From positions 26,986,376 through 27,050,375 of the forward strand of contig NC_079373.1 in assembly GCF_021018895.1 (NCBI RefSeq): 64,000 nucleotides of DNA. The letters run 5' to 3'. Origin of the DNA: Seriola aureovittata (Eukaryota > Chordata > Actinopteri > Carangiformes > Carangidae). Position 1 is the stretch's first letter. Every line of letters begins with the position of its first letter. Positions 26,964 through 39,275 of this stretch are shown in pieces. A program made the position numbers and the translations under genes. The notes under the pieces are model-generated. The model was given only the letters and a program-made list of their open reading frames with translations, did no database searches and was not told the DNA's origin.

Positions 26964-27384
26964 CTGAAGCTCCCATACAGTCTAAAGGTCTGTGTCCATG
27001 TGTAGTGTGATTATAGATCAGCTCTAGCTTCTATATTAATACTGTGAAAGTATCAAAGCCTCAGTCCACAGAGAAATGCACACAGCCTGTATTCAGAAAC
27101 TGAGCCTTAAAACCAGCCGTCAGGACTTCTGGAACTTTGTGATGTCACAACGAAGCAGTCACCAAGCCCCGCCCACCTGGACCCACCATCCAAACCTTGC
27201 AGGATTTGGTTTCTCTGAGTGTTTTTACCTGAAATCTGCTATATTTTTATTGGATCACTCAGAAAACAGTCAGCCAATCAGAAGAGAGGCACAGAGCCTC
27301 CTCTCTTCTGATTGGCTGACTGACCTGTTGTTACTAGAGCTGCAGAGAGAAGCTGAGAGAGGAGATGGAAACATGGAGCTTTAA
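26964..27384 (+). mobile_element. MITE-like family, copy 4 (internal deletion)
   Basis: Same family in plus orientation, ending GGAGCTTTAA. About 70 bp before the end are missing compared with copies 2 and 3: GGAGATG passes directly to GAAACATGGAGC. The left TTAA has decayed to CTGA. The hairpin is retained near 27270-27315. Confidence 0.8.
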
Positions 27385-28750
27385 TACAGGACTGCTGCAT
27401 TAGTTTTAGTTAGGTTGACCTATTATTAAAAAATTAAAAAACAATGGCTTTTCAAATGTTTTATGAGGAAGGCCTAAAGGACGCAGAAACAGTGTTTATA
27501 TGTGCATGTTATTCACAAGCTATTGAGAGTATTAATCAGAGCCTTGGTTCAAAGCTGTTTCAGAGCCGGATGCTCCAACTGTTCTTAGCCTGGCTCTAAA
27601 GTAAGTGGATCTTTAAACATCCCTTAATTAAAAACATGTTGCACCACACAAACTAGCTGTTTCTAAGTGTCACAGTTTTCTGAAACCCAGTTGCAGTCAT
27701 TATCTGAACATCAGCACTGAGTGGATTTTTCTCTGATGTCACCAGGTAGAGGTTTTAACCCAGGACCCCTCAGTTTTCCCTTCGTTCCCTGAGTTTCCCT
27801 GGGTGGAATCAGACCCATAACCCAGAGTCAGAATCAGCAACAGGATGACGCCGCAGAGGAATGAAGCTCGGCTCGTTTGAAGGTTTCCATGTTTTCAATG
27901 AATATTCATAGACTGTGAAACTTCACCATCGCCGCCCTCTATCCCCCCGCCGATCCAAGATGGCTGTCATCTAACCCCTTCAACGTAAACAAAAACCAAG
28001 CGGGCCAGCAGCGGGGACTCCATTCATCTCTCGTGGCGCCGATTTACAGCCCCAAAGAAACATTTCCTCCCGATCCCGGAGAAAATGATATTTTGCAGGA
28101 ATCAGTTCTGAGGCCGCTCAGAGGCAAATGATTCTGTTCACAGTCGAACATAAAATCAATCAGGTTTGTAATGGTCTGTGCTGAGAGCATGACAAACACC
28201 CGTGGCAGCGCTCAGCTCTCTGTACAGCCGCTCACAAATACAGGGACACAATCATTTTCCTTTGCCAGCATGCACTGAAAATGAGAAGCGTTCTGTAAAT
28301 AAGATATTACTCCATGGACTGGAATATTCCCTTGAACAATTTTCCTTTAAAATGAGTGCCAATTATAAGCAGGATTCACCCCCCCCCCCCTCTGTAGTTT
28401 CGCCGTATCACATTTGAAATTTAAATCCGAGGCAATATTCTTGGCGGATGATAGATGCGGCTTTATGAGGGATTTTAACAAAATCCCCGGCGATGAGGTG
28501 AGTTGATACAGATCTGTTTCACGTGTGGACGACGCCACTTATCTGCTGCTTTGAGGAAAAAAAAAATCCCTCCTTCAAAAGGGGCTGCCAGGTAAACAGG
28601 TGCGCATCAAGACGGGAAGACAAACAGACAGAAAGGGACAGAGAGGGAGGAGGGGGGAGGCTGATAATGCCACAAGGGGGGCAGGTTGAATCTAAATGTC
28701 AGTGTTTCTGAGCTCAGATGAACTTTACAGAATCAGTGTCGCCATTTCCT

Positions 28751-28975
28751 TTTTTTATTCCCCCGCGCTGGCGACGGTCAGAGCAGCAGCCATATTGTTT
28801 TCAGGTTGTCCATCTGTTCGCCACCTTCTCATGGACACGATATCTCAGTAACGCCTGAAAGGAACATCGTCAAATTTGGCACAAAAATTCACTAGGACTC
28901 AAGGATGAACTGGTGAGATTATGGTGCTCAAAGGTCAAAGGTCAAGGTCACACTGACCTCATAAAACGCAGTTTG
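28751..28975 (+). repeat. DR1-bearing dispersed repeat, copy A
   Basis: Shares with the reverse complement of 53870-54155 the phrases GCAGCCAT, TTCAGGTTGTC, GACACGATATCTCAGTAACG and GTCAAATTTG. It ends in a triple AGGTCA cluster at 28932-28950 followed by a GACCTCA tail. Such text is common in fish genomes. No protein is encoded. Confidence 0.75.
28932..28950 (+). promoter_or_regulatory. AGGTCA DR1 plus adjacent half-site
   Basis: AGGTCA, one A, AGGTCA, then immediately AGGTCA. DR1 spacing is the binding arrangement of HNF4, PPAR/RXR and COUP-TF receptors. Its use in vivo is unknown. Confidence 0.45.
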
Positions 28976-30037
28976 GGCCTTGTGAATGTAATATCTCTGT
29001 AAGCCTTTTTATTTTTTAGCTCTATGTAATTAGTGTCTGTCCAGCTGTGTGACGCTGCATCATTATGTCAAGAACGCCACATTAAGCAGAGCTCAGCCAC
29101 AACACAGGAGCTAAACTCTCAGCCTCAGATGAGCTGAAATTGCTGCTCTCTGAGTTGCCAGGAATAGACTTTCAGAAACATCTCTTTTCTACACAAAAAC
29201 AAACAGCATGTCCCTGCCATCCAGGGGTAATTATGGAAGTGGGTTTGTCCTCCTGTCACTAGTCTTTGTACCTCCACAGGCTTCACAGCAAACACCTCAA
29301 AATGAAAAACCTGACAGCACCGTCTAAAAGCTCCCAACAGCAGTCATATCTGTCACTTTCCTCGTGTGAAATCTCACTTGTGGCTGGTCTCGGAGCAGCT
29401 GGCGACGCCGCAGCTTCTCCACAGAAACGTGAGTGTTAATGGAACCGCAGACGTCTGGGACCGAGGACCGACGTCACAGAGACTTTGGAGCGGCTTTCAG
29501 ATGTACAAGAAAAAAAAACTCAGAGTGAGTCTCAGGCAAAGTTTGTCTAATGAGCGGTGACGGCTCCTAGTGCTCGTGTTGGATCTGTCTGACTGGACCA
29601 CGCTGTCATCGAGGTTCTGTTTACAGCTGCTCCATGTAAGTGACGTACAGTTAGTGGTGTTGACTCATTTCCAAAGGCTCCTGCTGCAGCGCAGAACAGG
29701 AACGAAGTCATACCTGTGCTGTACCACAGCTGGAGCTGTAACACTGCTTTTGTAATGACAACAAAAAACCCACCAAAACATTTTCAGCCCCACAATACAC
29801 CTGTGTTTTAGCCTGGAGGCGGAGCCACGCTCCTCACCACGAGCAATGTCTCGAGGGCTGACAAAATCGATGTGAAAATGTGGCGGTACTTATTTTTCTA
29901 CAGTACCCTAAGTAGAGAACTCGGAGAGAAGACGAAGGCAGCCACACCGAACAATAACAACAACACGCAGAATGACTGCAGCAAAAGACTGTTCTCAGCA
30001 GCTCAGAGACGGACATCAGATCTCAACACAGAGCTCA

Positions 30038-30195
30038 GTTTAGGCCAGCGGTAGCTCGTTTAGGCTAACATGGTGACAATTTATAAGCTAGCTTAACAAG
30101 CTAACATTAACCTGTTTAGGCCAGCGGTAGCTTGTTTAGGCTAACATGGTGACAGCTCACATTATAAGTTGTCACCATGTTAGCCTAAACAAGCT
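30038..30195. repeat. 41-bp direct repeat plus perfect 26-bp inverted repeat
   Basis: A 41-bp phrase at 30038-30078 recurs at 30114-30154 with one mismatch (period 76). The second copy is also the left arm of a perfect inverted repeat: 30129-30154 pairs with 30170-30195 across a 15-base spacer. In RNA this would be a long uninterrupted stem. Confidence 0.95.
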
Positions 30196-30699
30196 AACAT
30201 TAGCTTATTTATGCTAATGCATTGACAGATCATAGCTCGGTGCTCACAACAATAGCAGCTACACTCATCACTGTACAGTCTGTTAAAATATCACAGACTT
30301 TTTAAATTAATATTTTCATTTAATGAATCGTGGAGTTGAAGTGATATTGGTGCTGACTACCAACACTGTGGTATCGTGACACTACTCTGACATCTGCATG
30401 TGTAACAGCAGTTTTGAAATGAAACACACAGCAGGCACATACAGCAACACATTAAACTGGGAAGCTACATGCTACAGTCCCGGTGGAATTACACCAGGAT
30501 TACATAACTTTAATCTCCCTTCTCCTCCACAGTAACATCATCAGCATCGGAGCCAAAGAGCAGTAGATAAAAACATGATTGTGCAGGTCAGAATATTTGA
30601 GGTCAACGTTCAGTTTAGTCGAACTTTAGCTGCAAAACTTGGTGATAAATCAGCGCCGCAATGGCTCACACAGCCAGTCTTATTATTGGAAATAAAATA

Positions 30700-30800
30700 C
30701 ACTTTCAAACAGTTGTGACACTTTATATCCAAAAGGTCAAAGGTCAACTTCACTGTGACATCATAATATTCTGCAAAAACACTTTTGGTCATAATTCAAC
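30700..30800 (+). repeat. DR1-bearing repeat, partial copy B
   Basis: Contains a perfect DR1, AGGTCAAAGGTCA at 30734-30746, followed by ACTTCACTGTGACATCA, resembling the tail of the other copies. Similarity outside this tail is weak. Confidence 0.45.
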
Positions 30801-32005
30801 GCTGTAACTCAGCAACAGAAGTGCAGGTTGTGACCATATTTGCTGTAACTTGACTGGTTGGTGGAGGGATACAATCATGAGGCGTTAATTCTCTCTCTAA
30901 TGCATCAATTAGCTTGCTGGTGATAGCATCCAAAAATTTGATTAACAAAAGTAAGATGGTGTCAAAATACAGAACAATATCAAAACAACAAAAACAAACA
31001 ATGAGTATAAGAGGTACTTGCAGCACTCGCAGTGTCATCAAGTAAAAGTAGTGAAATATCACTGCGGCACTGACAGCTCAGCTTTGACAGTCTGACAATT
31101 AAATTACACTTCTTACATGAATTACTCATCTGCCTGAAAGGCCAGACGAAGACTGGTCCTATTGTTCCAACAAAACTACCATTTCAGAAGCAGTCGCCAT
31201 TTAAAATGTCCGCAAAGCATTTCACATTATTACTCCTGAACTTCTTAAAATACAACAAATCTGCCACAAAACTGAAAGTTGAATAATATGTTTTAAATAC
31301 ACCTACAGTCGATAATTGGCTTGAAATGATCAAGAGATTCATGAGAACGACAGAAAAACTTAGAGAAAACTGAGCGATTCATATAATGAAAGACGGACAA
31401 AATGGATGATATATTTACTGGAATAATAAACACGACTGTTGTTTCGACTCTCTCACCAAACATGGATGAGTATGTGGAGCTGCATAGACTTCCTGTCCAT
31501 AATTTTTATAATATAGATGTAATATTGTCTGTTGATGATGTTGCTTGTTCTCTTGTTGATATAAAAGATTTTTAATAAAAGTTACAAATCCAAAAAAGAA
31601 TATTTTGCGGTGTTACGCAATAAATACTGAACTGATTTGAGCCAAACTTGGTGGACGGAGGGGAAACGGACCAGGGACAGATCTGGATCATTTACTATGA
31701 ATTTGTATGTTTTTTTCCATGAAGTCAGGTGTATGTTTTTTGACACTGTCCTTGGTGTTGGTGGCGCTGTCTGAGTGGCTGGAACCGAGGTGGCTGTTGA
31801 GTTCTGATATTTTAGATCAGTGAAAATATTTTCTGCGGGAAAACATCTGGACCAACGTCCCGGTCGTGTTGATCCGGATCACACAGTACACCATACCACT
31901 GATTGACAGGTACACCTGAGGCGTGGAAGTCCTTTCTAAATCCATCACACGACTTACCTGCAGCTGCTGATGTCATCACCCTGTGTGTGTGTTTTTTTAA
32001 AGAAA

Positions 32006-32007
<2 letters not shown>

Positions 32008-32039
<32 letters not shown>
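32008..32039 (-). repeat. (CA)n repeat 26 nt inside intron 3
   Basis: A perfect TG run on plus reads (CA)n in the immp2l transcript, starting 26 nt after the exon 3 donor. A second short CA run follows at 31981-31992. Intronic CA repeats close to a 5' splice site are known hnRNP L binding sites. Confidence 0.95.
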
Positions 32040-32040
<1 letters not shown>

Positions 32041-32064
32041 GCGTTGTTTTTAAAAGTTACTCAC

Positions 32065-32168
32065 ATGACGGAGACGATGTCGCCTCGTTGGACCTGGTAG
32101 TTCCTCACACTCCAACGGTTCAGGAGGACCACGTCACAGTCCGACCCCCCCTCCGGGTTCAGGAACGG
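32065..32168 (-). CDS. immp2l: immp2l exon 3: conserved post-serine segment
   Basis: The exon encodes 34 full codons plus two bases, starting [17 protein letters not shown] and ending [11 protein letters not shown]. It continues directly from GASMQ of the preceding exon in phase 0. The family has SLNP, DVVLLN and a VxRGDIVS motif at these places, so the assignment is strong although the exon is only 104 nt. The acceptor is a T-rich tract ending TACAG at 32169. The donor is AT then GTGAGT at 32064-32059, leaving phase 2, so the next exon must begin with one base completing the codon. A CA repeat begins 26 nt into the following intron. The intron separating it from exon 2 is about 8.2 kb. Confidence 0.92.
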
Positions 32169-32295
32169 CTGTACATACAAACAAACACAGAAACAAAGAA
32201 ACAAAGAAATTCATATAAAAGGGAAGAATATATCATCAGAGTCACAGATACACACAGAGTCGCTGCCCACACACTGTACAGACATCCCACGATCA

Positions 32296-32345
32296 CACAC
32301 TACATATACATATATAAATATAGATATATATATATGAACAATATA
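32296..32345. repeat. TA-rich low-complexity tract
   Basis: ATATA units with single-base interruptions, about 130 bp upstream (transcript sense) of the exon 3 acceptor. Confidence 0.85.
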
Positions 32346-32456
32346 TAAGAGTCTCATGAGGTGGTGAGTCAGTGTAACGTGTAATAGAGCAGAAATATAG
32401 TTTGGTCAGAAGGACGACATCAACCTCCCACACTCACATCTGTTTCATGAGGCCTG

Positions 32457-32459
<3 letters not shown>

Positions 32460-32509
<50 letters not shown>
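32460..32509. repeat. (CA)n microsatellite
   Basis: A perfect CA run of about 50 bp in intron 2. Confidence 0.97.
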
Positions 32510-32512
<3 letters not shown>

Positions 32513-34301
32513 AATCTGTAGCCACGGTAACTCTTCATGCTCACACACCTGAACAATAGAGGTATTAACTGCGACCTGCTCTGTAACAACCAAACATGAA
32601 GGAGCAGCTGCTAGATGATCAGATTTTTTAACTCACAGAAAGTTGTGATAAACTAATAAAGAAGTTATTTTTTTATCTCTTGCAAACAAGTCAGTAATGA
32701 GTTAGCCGCGCTAAAGGGCGTTAGCCAAGCAGCTAAATGACAGTAATCTTCGGTCTTTCTGAAACATGTTCCGGAGGTTTTATCGTCCATATGCAAAGAG
32801 ACAAGTTAAGACAAATTAGAAGCTGAAAGCTTCATGATATCAACAAAGTTAAACCATCACTTTCTGGGCACAGAAAAAAAACTACCTAACTACGATTAGG
32901 CTTCACATTTACTTTAATTCATTCAACTTTTAAGTGCACTACATTTACAGTATGAGTCAAACATCTTTATTCATCATTTCTGCTGCTGAAATGGAGCAAT
33001 GACTCAAGGTTTTGCCCTTTTAGCCAAATGAAGATGGTTTTTCAGAAAGTATTTAGAGATAATTAATTATTGCTGCATTATCTAACATCTGCGTTTTATT
33101 TAAAAACAGGTTTTAACTCATTTTCAGAACGGAATAATCAAAAAACAATTTGGAGGAGGACATTTCTCCTGCAGCTCCTCTCTGCATCATTCATTGTCGC
33201 TTTCTCTCGTTCTTTTGCTCGGCTTCTCACCAAACTGACGACTGTGAATTATCGCGCTGCCTTAACGAGGTCCCTTATGGTTATTACAGCAGTGTCCCTA
33301 AATTTATGTGCTGCTGATTTATAGATGGTAAAATGCTGCACATAGCACCTTTAGGGACAGTTTCTCCCCCAAACAGACAGAGAGTTGCAGAGTTATACTC
33401 CACGCAGTCACATGAAGTAGTGCCACAGGTAGCACCAGGTTCACACCGGCACGTCTGTGTGATTTAACATGGTGATGTAACAGCTCTTCACTGACACTGC
33501 TGCTGGATTTCTGCTCCAGTTCACCAGCAATGTTGTTATGGTGAGAAACAGTTCACGCTGCTGTGATGTCAAGAAGTTTTCTTTAAAAAGGAACATCCAG
33601 GAGAGCAGGTGAATCCTTCTTTACATCCCTCTCTATTTCAATCAGTGTTTTGATATTGTTGTGGAAATGCATCTGCAAGCAGGGACTATTGGTGCATTCA
33701 AGGACACTTCAGTGTTTCAGATCTCAGAGTCTGCAGCCATTCAGCTCCCTTTGAAATGGTAAGAAGAAAATTACATTTGCAACTGAAATCACATTTATTC
33801 AGATTCAGAATTAAAACTAATTTAACCCTTTTAGTTTTTTTTCCCAAAGAACAAGTGATTTACGAGCAGATTTCTAAGCCATTTCAGTCGGACTTCAATA
33901 AGTCCTGCTCGCAATTTAACGCACAACTGACAGATTTTATTTTGGTTTCCATAGTGAACTGACAGGAAGTTAAATTAGCTGCTGATCTGAAGACAGGAAG
34001 TAAATATAAGACTTATGATCATGTGACAACAACTGAGTAAAAATAATCCAGTCCACCATTGTTTAGACTTAGGATGTGTTTTTGCAAAATGGCTGCCAAT
34101 TAAATTAACAGTGTGTTAACATCATCGTGGCCAATATTAGATATTAGCGACCAATAGCTTATCACAAACCCCAGAGATATGTTTGAAACTGTGATATGAA
34201 ACAAATTGTCGTTTGTTTTCACATGTTCAGTTTTTATGTTGGTAAATAGATACCAATCAAAAAGTTGTATTTTCACTACGTAGCTAACGTTAGCATTAAC
34301 A

Positions 34302-34632
34302 GCTTCAGCCATCTACGTGTTTACAATACAAGAGGTTATAATACGTGCTCAGATACTCAGCTGATTCTTCAGGGAAGCCTGGACGCCACAGTGACTCTAA
34401 CGGAAAGTGATGAGACAGTCCGACTGTGCTGGGGCTAGCTGGTTAGCATGCTAGCTTCAGTGGAGGACAGAGAAGTGATAGAAATAAATCAAAACAAGAG
34501 GGTTGTTTCCACCTCTGGAGACAGATGTTGGTGAAGTTTGATGCTGAACTCACAACGTTTCTTCTAGACTGGTAAGTAAACAGCTGCTAATGCTAACGTT
34601 AGCTATGTAGCGATAGCAAAACTTATAAATAG
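34302..34632 (+). repeat. Dispersed repeat pair, member 2
   Basis: Second copy of the element at 23558-23867, same orientation, slightly longer because of internal insertions. It sits in intron 2 while its partner is in intron 3. Confidence 0.8.
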
Positions 34633-34913
34633 CTTAATTTGAACGAATGCTGTTGGAAAATCATTGATTAAATTTTGATTTCACTATAACATACTGAGGT
34701 TATTAACTACACAACCCAAAATCATGTAGATTTAAGATCAATACATTTGACACTTTAGTATTTAGCTCGGAGTTTCCCTCTCGCCATGTTGAACGAAGCT
34801 CCCAACACCCACGTCCTCCATGACAGCTTCATCACATGCTCGTCTACGAACCCCCCCCCTTCTCTTTCCCCCGCCTCAACAACAACATCATCATTCTTAC
34901 AACTTGTTTGTGT

Positions 34914-34914
<1 letters not shown>

Positions 34915-34963
<49 letters not shown>
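34915..34963. repeat. (CA)n microsatellite
   Basis: A perfect CA run of about 49 bp. Frames through it on both strands are artefacts. Confidence 0.97.
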
Positions 34964-34965
<2 letters not shown>

Positions 34966-36882
34966 CGCGCAACGACTGTTTCATTAACAGGACGTGCACA
35001 GGCCATTTCACGCTCACTGGGGTAATTGACAGAATATGTCTCATCTGTCATTCCCCAAAATAAATATCCCTGTGAGAGCCGTCAGCCTGAGAGTTTATCA
35101 GTTGGAGCTGGATACTTCATCAGCTCCCCTCACTGTCATATTTCACCGTATTACATGCTGCATTGTTTCAGAAACTCTGAGTCTGAATTCATAGGAAATG
35201 TTTAAAGTGTGTGTGACAGGTTGGTTGCGGCAGATTGTTTGATCATTAACTCCGTGTTTGTTGATGACGCCACAGTCTGAGTAAGAGTTTGACAGTGTAA
35301 ACCGGTTATTAACCAGAGAGCTGACCTCTGTAGGAGACTGCAGCAGCGACCGGCGGGTAAATACAAAATACATAAGGTTATAACTTTGGGAATTAAATGC
35401 TTCTTTATCTGATGTAATGGTGCAGCCACAAACAATATCACAACAGCTTTACTCTTTTATTTGACCCAGTGATATCATGACGTGTGCAGCTTCAGAGAAG
35501 TGTTACAACAGGCAGATAAGCAGCATCATTACGCACGTATCACATGTTTATGTTTTATGCTTATTAAATTGTAAATTGCTGTGAGATGTTTATCACTGTG
35601 GGCGGGTGATAAACTACACCTGTCATCTCGGAGCCTGTCAGCCTCGTGGCGTATATGATGTACACCATCATTTTAAAATGTTGCTTTAAACAGTTTAAAC
35701 ATTGTGACCTCATAAAGATCAGACAAAGCAGTTCAGACGCTCACACTTCACTTGATCCAGAACTGATGATCGTCACATCCATCACAGTGAACGTTCAACT
35801 CATTCTATTATTAATTGTTAATTGTTTTGTTTGAGTATTTGTCTCTTTTAAGATTGTACATCTGTATATCTTTAGATAATTGTTTGATATTATCACTTGT
35901 TTTGTCTCTTCTTTTATTCTACATCATAATTAATGCATTTCAATATAGTATTTTACTTTCATATCTGCAGTGTGTTGTGTTTTTATGATCATGAAAACAG
36001 AGTTTTAATTACTGTGAGCTGAAAACTAGCAGCAGCTATAAACTGTCTGTGCATCAGTGTCTTGCTTTGTATTGGATTAATGTTAAACTGCATCGTCCCT
36101 GGTAAGTAAATAAACAAAATAAATTCATCTCGGCAAGAAAGAAAAACACAATCCACCGTTTCCAACTTCTGCACTGACTGTCGCTGAGACAGATTAATTA
36201 CATGATGTCGTCACCTTCAGCTCTGGGAAGCTGTTTAAAAAATTTTAAAAATCAATTGATGATGAAAACATTGTTCTGTTGTCAATAATAATAATTATTG
36301 ATGTAATTAAAAATGATATTAACACAGTGTTAACTTTTCAAATCAATCTGAGCGAAAACTGCATCTCCCTGCAATGATAATCAGACTTTCATTTATGCAG
36401 ACCTGGTGTTGATTTAAATGGGTTATACAGGGTTTTACAAGTCTGCTAATTGATTTTTGTAGCATTCAGAAATAAATATAAAACCACAGCTGCCAGGAAA
36501 GTAAGAAAATAGTCTGCGATATTAATTATGCAACATTAATCAATGAGGGTTAAAGAACGTTCAACGTACAGTAAAACGGTGTGAACGTTAAAGTTAATGA
36601 GCTGAATCATGATATGAAAACAACATAATGATTTAATGATCAATGACTTTAAGATGAATATAGTCAGAGTTCATAAGGATCTTCACAGAAAACCAAAAAT
36701 TAAACGTTTTGTTTTATGAAACTTGGAGATAACGATCATGAGTCGGAGCGTGTGATCTCGTCTTTTCCCTCTGACATAAATTAAAAACTCAAACAGTTCA
36801 TATTCATAACCTCCCATTATTCAGGAGCTCAGAAAACACTGTTTCCATGACAACAACCCCAAGCACTGCAGAAAGGATGAGG

Positions 36883-36884
<2 letters not shown>

Positions 36885-36925
<41 letters not shown>

Positions 36926-36964
36926 TCTTCTGTCTTGCTGTGTGTGTGTGTGTGTGTGTGTGTG
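36885..36964. repeat. Convergent (CA)n / (TG)n arrays
   Basis: A CA run at 36885-36923 is followed after about 15 bases by a TG run at 36939-36964. The two are mutually complementary and can pair as a hairpin in single-stranded DNA or RNA. Confidence 0.95.
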
Positions 36965-37611
36965 TTTGTGTTTTCGGTCTCTTGCTGCTCTGTGATGAAC
37001 CTGCTGCTAAAATCTCTCACGAAAACAATCAGCTGTGAGGAAAGTGTCGACAGCTGCAGAATGACATCACTGTAATTTCAGCGTGGCGTGAATCCAGATC
37101 TCCAGATCCGTCCCGCTCCGACAGGGCGAGGACGTCTTTCTGCTGCGTTTGGCTGTTTTTCCTGGTTTTTCCATCAGAGCGTTAAAAGTCAGACATTTTC
37201 AGACATGAATCTACAGCTGGTAGCCTTTAGCTTAGCATAAAGACTGGAAACAGAGGGGAACAGCTAGCCTGGCCAGAGGTAACAAACGAGTGGAAACAGT
37301 CCAGCCTAAATATCGCGACATTAAGCCGAGGACCAAAACAGCTCGCTTTCATGTTTTTTTAATCTGTGCAAAAAACCACACACCTGACGCTGCAGCACGA
37401 CGCTCACAACTTCCTGGAAGCTTAAAACATCCCAGCTGTTGCAAGGCCTGCGTCGCCAGCGGACATGTCGCCCGCTGAGCAGGTTTGAGACGATCTGGAT
37501 CTGTGTGTGAGACAGCGTGATCCACTTCCTGCACTACCTGATCGACTCTGTGTCGCACCAGATACTGACTCTTTTCTGTTCATGCACCAACAGCAGTCAG
37601 GTGTTTATGGA

Positions 37612-37613
37612 GC

Positions 37614-37643
<30 letters not shown>
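37612..37643. repeat. (CAA)n trinucleotide repeat
   Basis: About ten CAA units. The glutamine run in the plus frame is a repeat artefact. Confidence 0.95.
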
Positions 37644-37644
<1 letters not shown>

Positions 37645-38473
37645 CAGAGCCGTGTCTCTGACCTGCCATGACTTCTTCCCCTTTCTCCGCCACAAAGGAG
37701 GAGCCTTGGCCACAGCGCCGCCATGACAGGTGGTTTTCTATCATAAAGACTACAGACAGAGCGCGGCGAGCGGCAGTAATCAGGAGCACAGGATCTTTCA
37801 CCCAGACAGCATTATGGGAACATTCAGATGTCGAGCACAGCGGCCGGCATTAGATGACTCACTGCCACTCCCAGGGTCACCGTGCCTTTACCTTTTAATA
37901 ACAGCGGCGTGCAGCTCAGTCGAATAGACAATACAGAGCTTTTTACAGTCTCTTCTGTCTAACTCGCTGCAGACGTGAATATAATGGTAAGTTGTTTATT
38001 TATGCGTCAGACAGAGTAAATCACTGGGGATCGATGCTTCACATAAACAGATTAACCAGAATAAACCTCAGCCCGAGTGAACCCGAGGAGCCGCGTTACT
38101 CTGAGTCAGTGTCTCCGGCATCTAACGGAGTGTAAACATCTCATTTAGTCGAGCGGGTTCCCGCCTTAAAAACAGCCAGTGTTTGGTTTCATTAGTTATC
38201 TTATAGGATCTGATCCCTCTGGGGAAGTTCTCGCGGAGGTCATCGCCGCGACCCCGGCGCACACAGCTACATGAACACACAACCCGAACCAAAGAGCAAC
38301 ATGCAGTTTTAATATTCATGCTCATTAAAAATAGAGAGCAGATTGTTTTATGCATAATGCAACACATGTCGGGGATAATGAGCTGCACGACAGGAAACCA
38401 AGTCGGTCAAAACCCAGGCACTTGTTTTTTTGTTTTGTTTTGTTTTTTCTCTTTACATCTCTGCTTCTCAGAT

Positions 38474-38496
38474 GGGGGGGGGGGGGGGGGGGGGGG
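38474..38496 (+). repeat. 23-base poly-G run
   Basis: Twenty-three consecutive G followed by CGCG. Such a run is G4-prone and hard to sequence, so its length should be treated with caution. Confidence 0.93.
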
Positions 38497-39049
38497 CGCG
38501 GCAGGTTGTTTACTGTTGGGATGAGAATAAAAAGAGGCCATGCATGAAGTGTTTGTGGAGCTGTCTCGTCTCCAACATGGCCGCCTGGTTACCACTTCCA
38601 AAAAAGAAGACGGCGACTCAGTGTGGAGCAGTAAAGCAGGTGGGACACGGCTCGTTAACCGCAGCCAGCTCTAAAACTTTTATCACCAATTGATTAGTTT
38701 GTGTTTGTGTATTTAATCTGCAGTGTGCAGCCATTTCGTTGCAGATGAAGCAGCTGGTGTCTCAAGTCTCAACTAAACAAACTAAACAAACTACATTCAG
38801 CAGTGTTTTCTAATCTGACGCTCTTATTTTGAAAACACAACACCGTTTTCCAAGGTCATTAATGTCAGTATCATGTTTATAGGTTTTTTTTTTGAATGTC
38901 AAAACCATTACATAAATGTTAAAGGTTGTTTCCTGCAGAATGTTTGTCTGAGGCAGCAGCTGATTGTCTGGTTTTGTATTGATTGCACAAATAATCCTCG
39001 ATCTGAGACGTTTAGCTGCTGCTGTTCTTATCTACTGCATTTATTTATT

Positions 39050-39275
39050 TCAGTGGACACCGATTTATTTAATTATTAATTAATTAACTTTTTTTTTTTA
39101 TTTGATATTCAGCTAGATTTATTTAATTTTTATTAATATATTTATTCATTAAAGAAGAATTTTTGAATTAATTTTTATTTTCTTTATCTTCCGTACATCA
39201 CTTATTTATTGATTTCACTGGAAGTTTATTACTTACTTCATTTATTAATTCTATGTTTTAATTTTATTAATATAA
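39050..39275. repeat. AT-rich TTTA/TTAA low-complexity stretch
   Basis: ATTTATTT and TTAATTAA motifs dominate for over 200 bp, with no other recognisable content. Confidence 0.8.

Larger units (their letters stand above)
1..32064 (-). other. immp2l intron 3 (partial): non-coding, repeat-containing
   Basis: This stretch begins at the GTGAGT donor next to exon 3 and runs past the left edge. No further exon of the family could be recognised. It holds a 500-bp purine/pyrimidine tract, four copies of a MITE-like element, the 210-bp repeat family, one of the 310-bp dispersed pair, a perfect 26-bp inverted repeat, G-rich tracts and several microsatellites. Unique stretches of several hundred bases lie between them, some GC-rich. 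Open frames up to 199 codons occur (for example 16360-16959 on plus) but none resembles a known protein. Confidence 0.7.

Noticed and set aside
32010..32348. Plus-strand frame over immp2l exon 3
   Set aside because: Antisense shadow of the real exon extended by the TG repeat.
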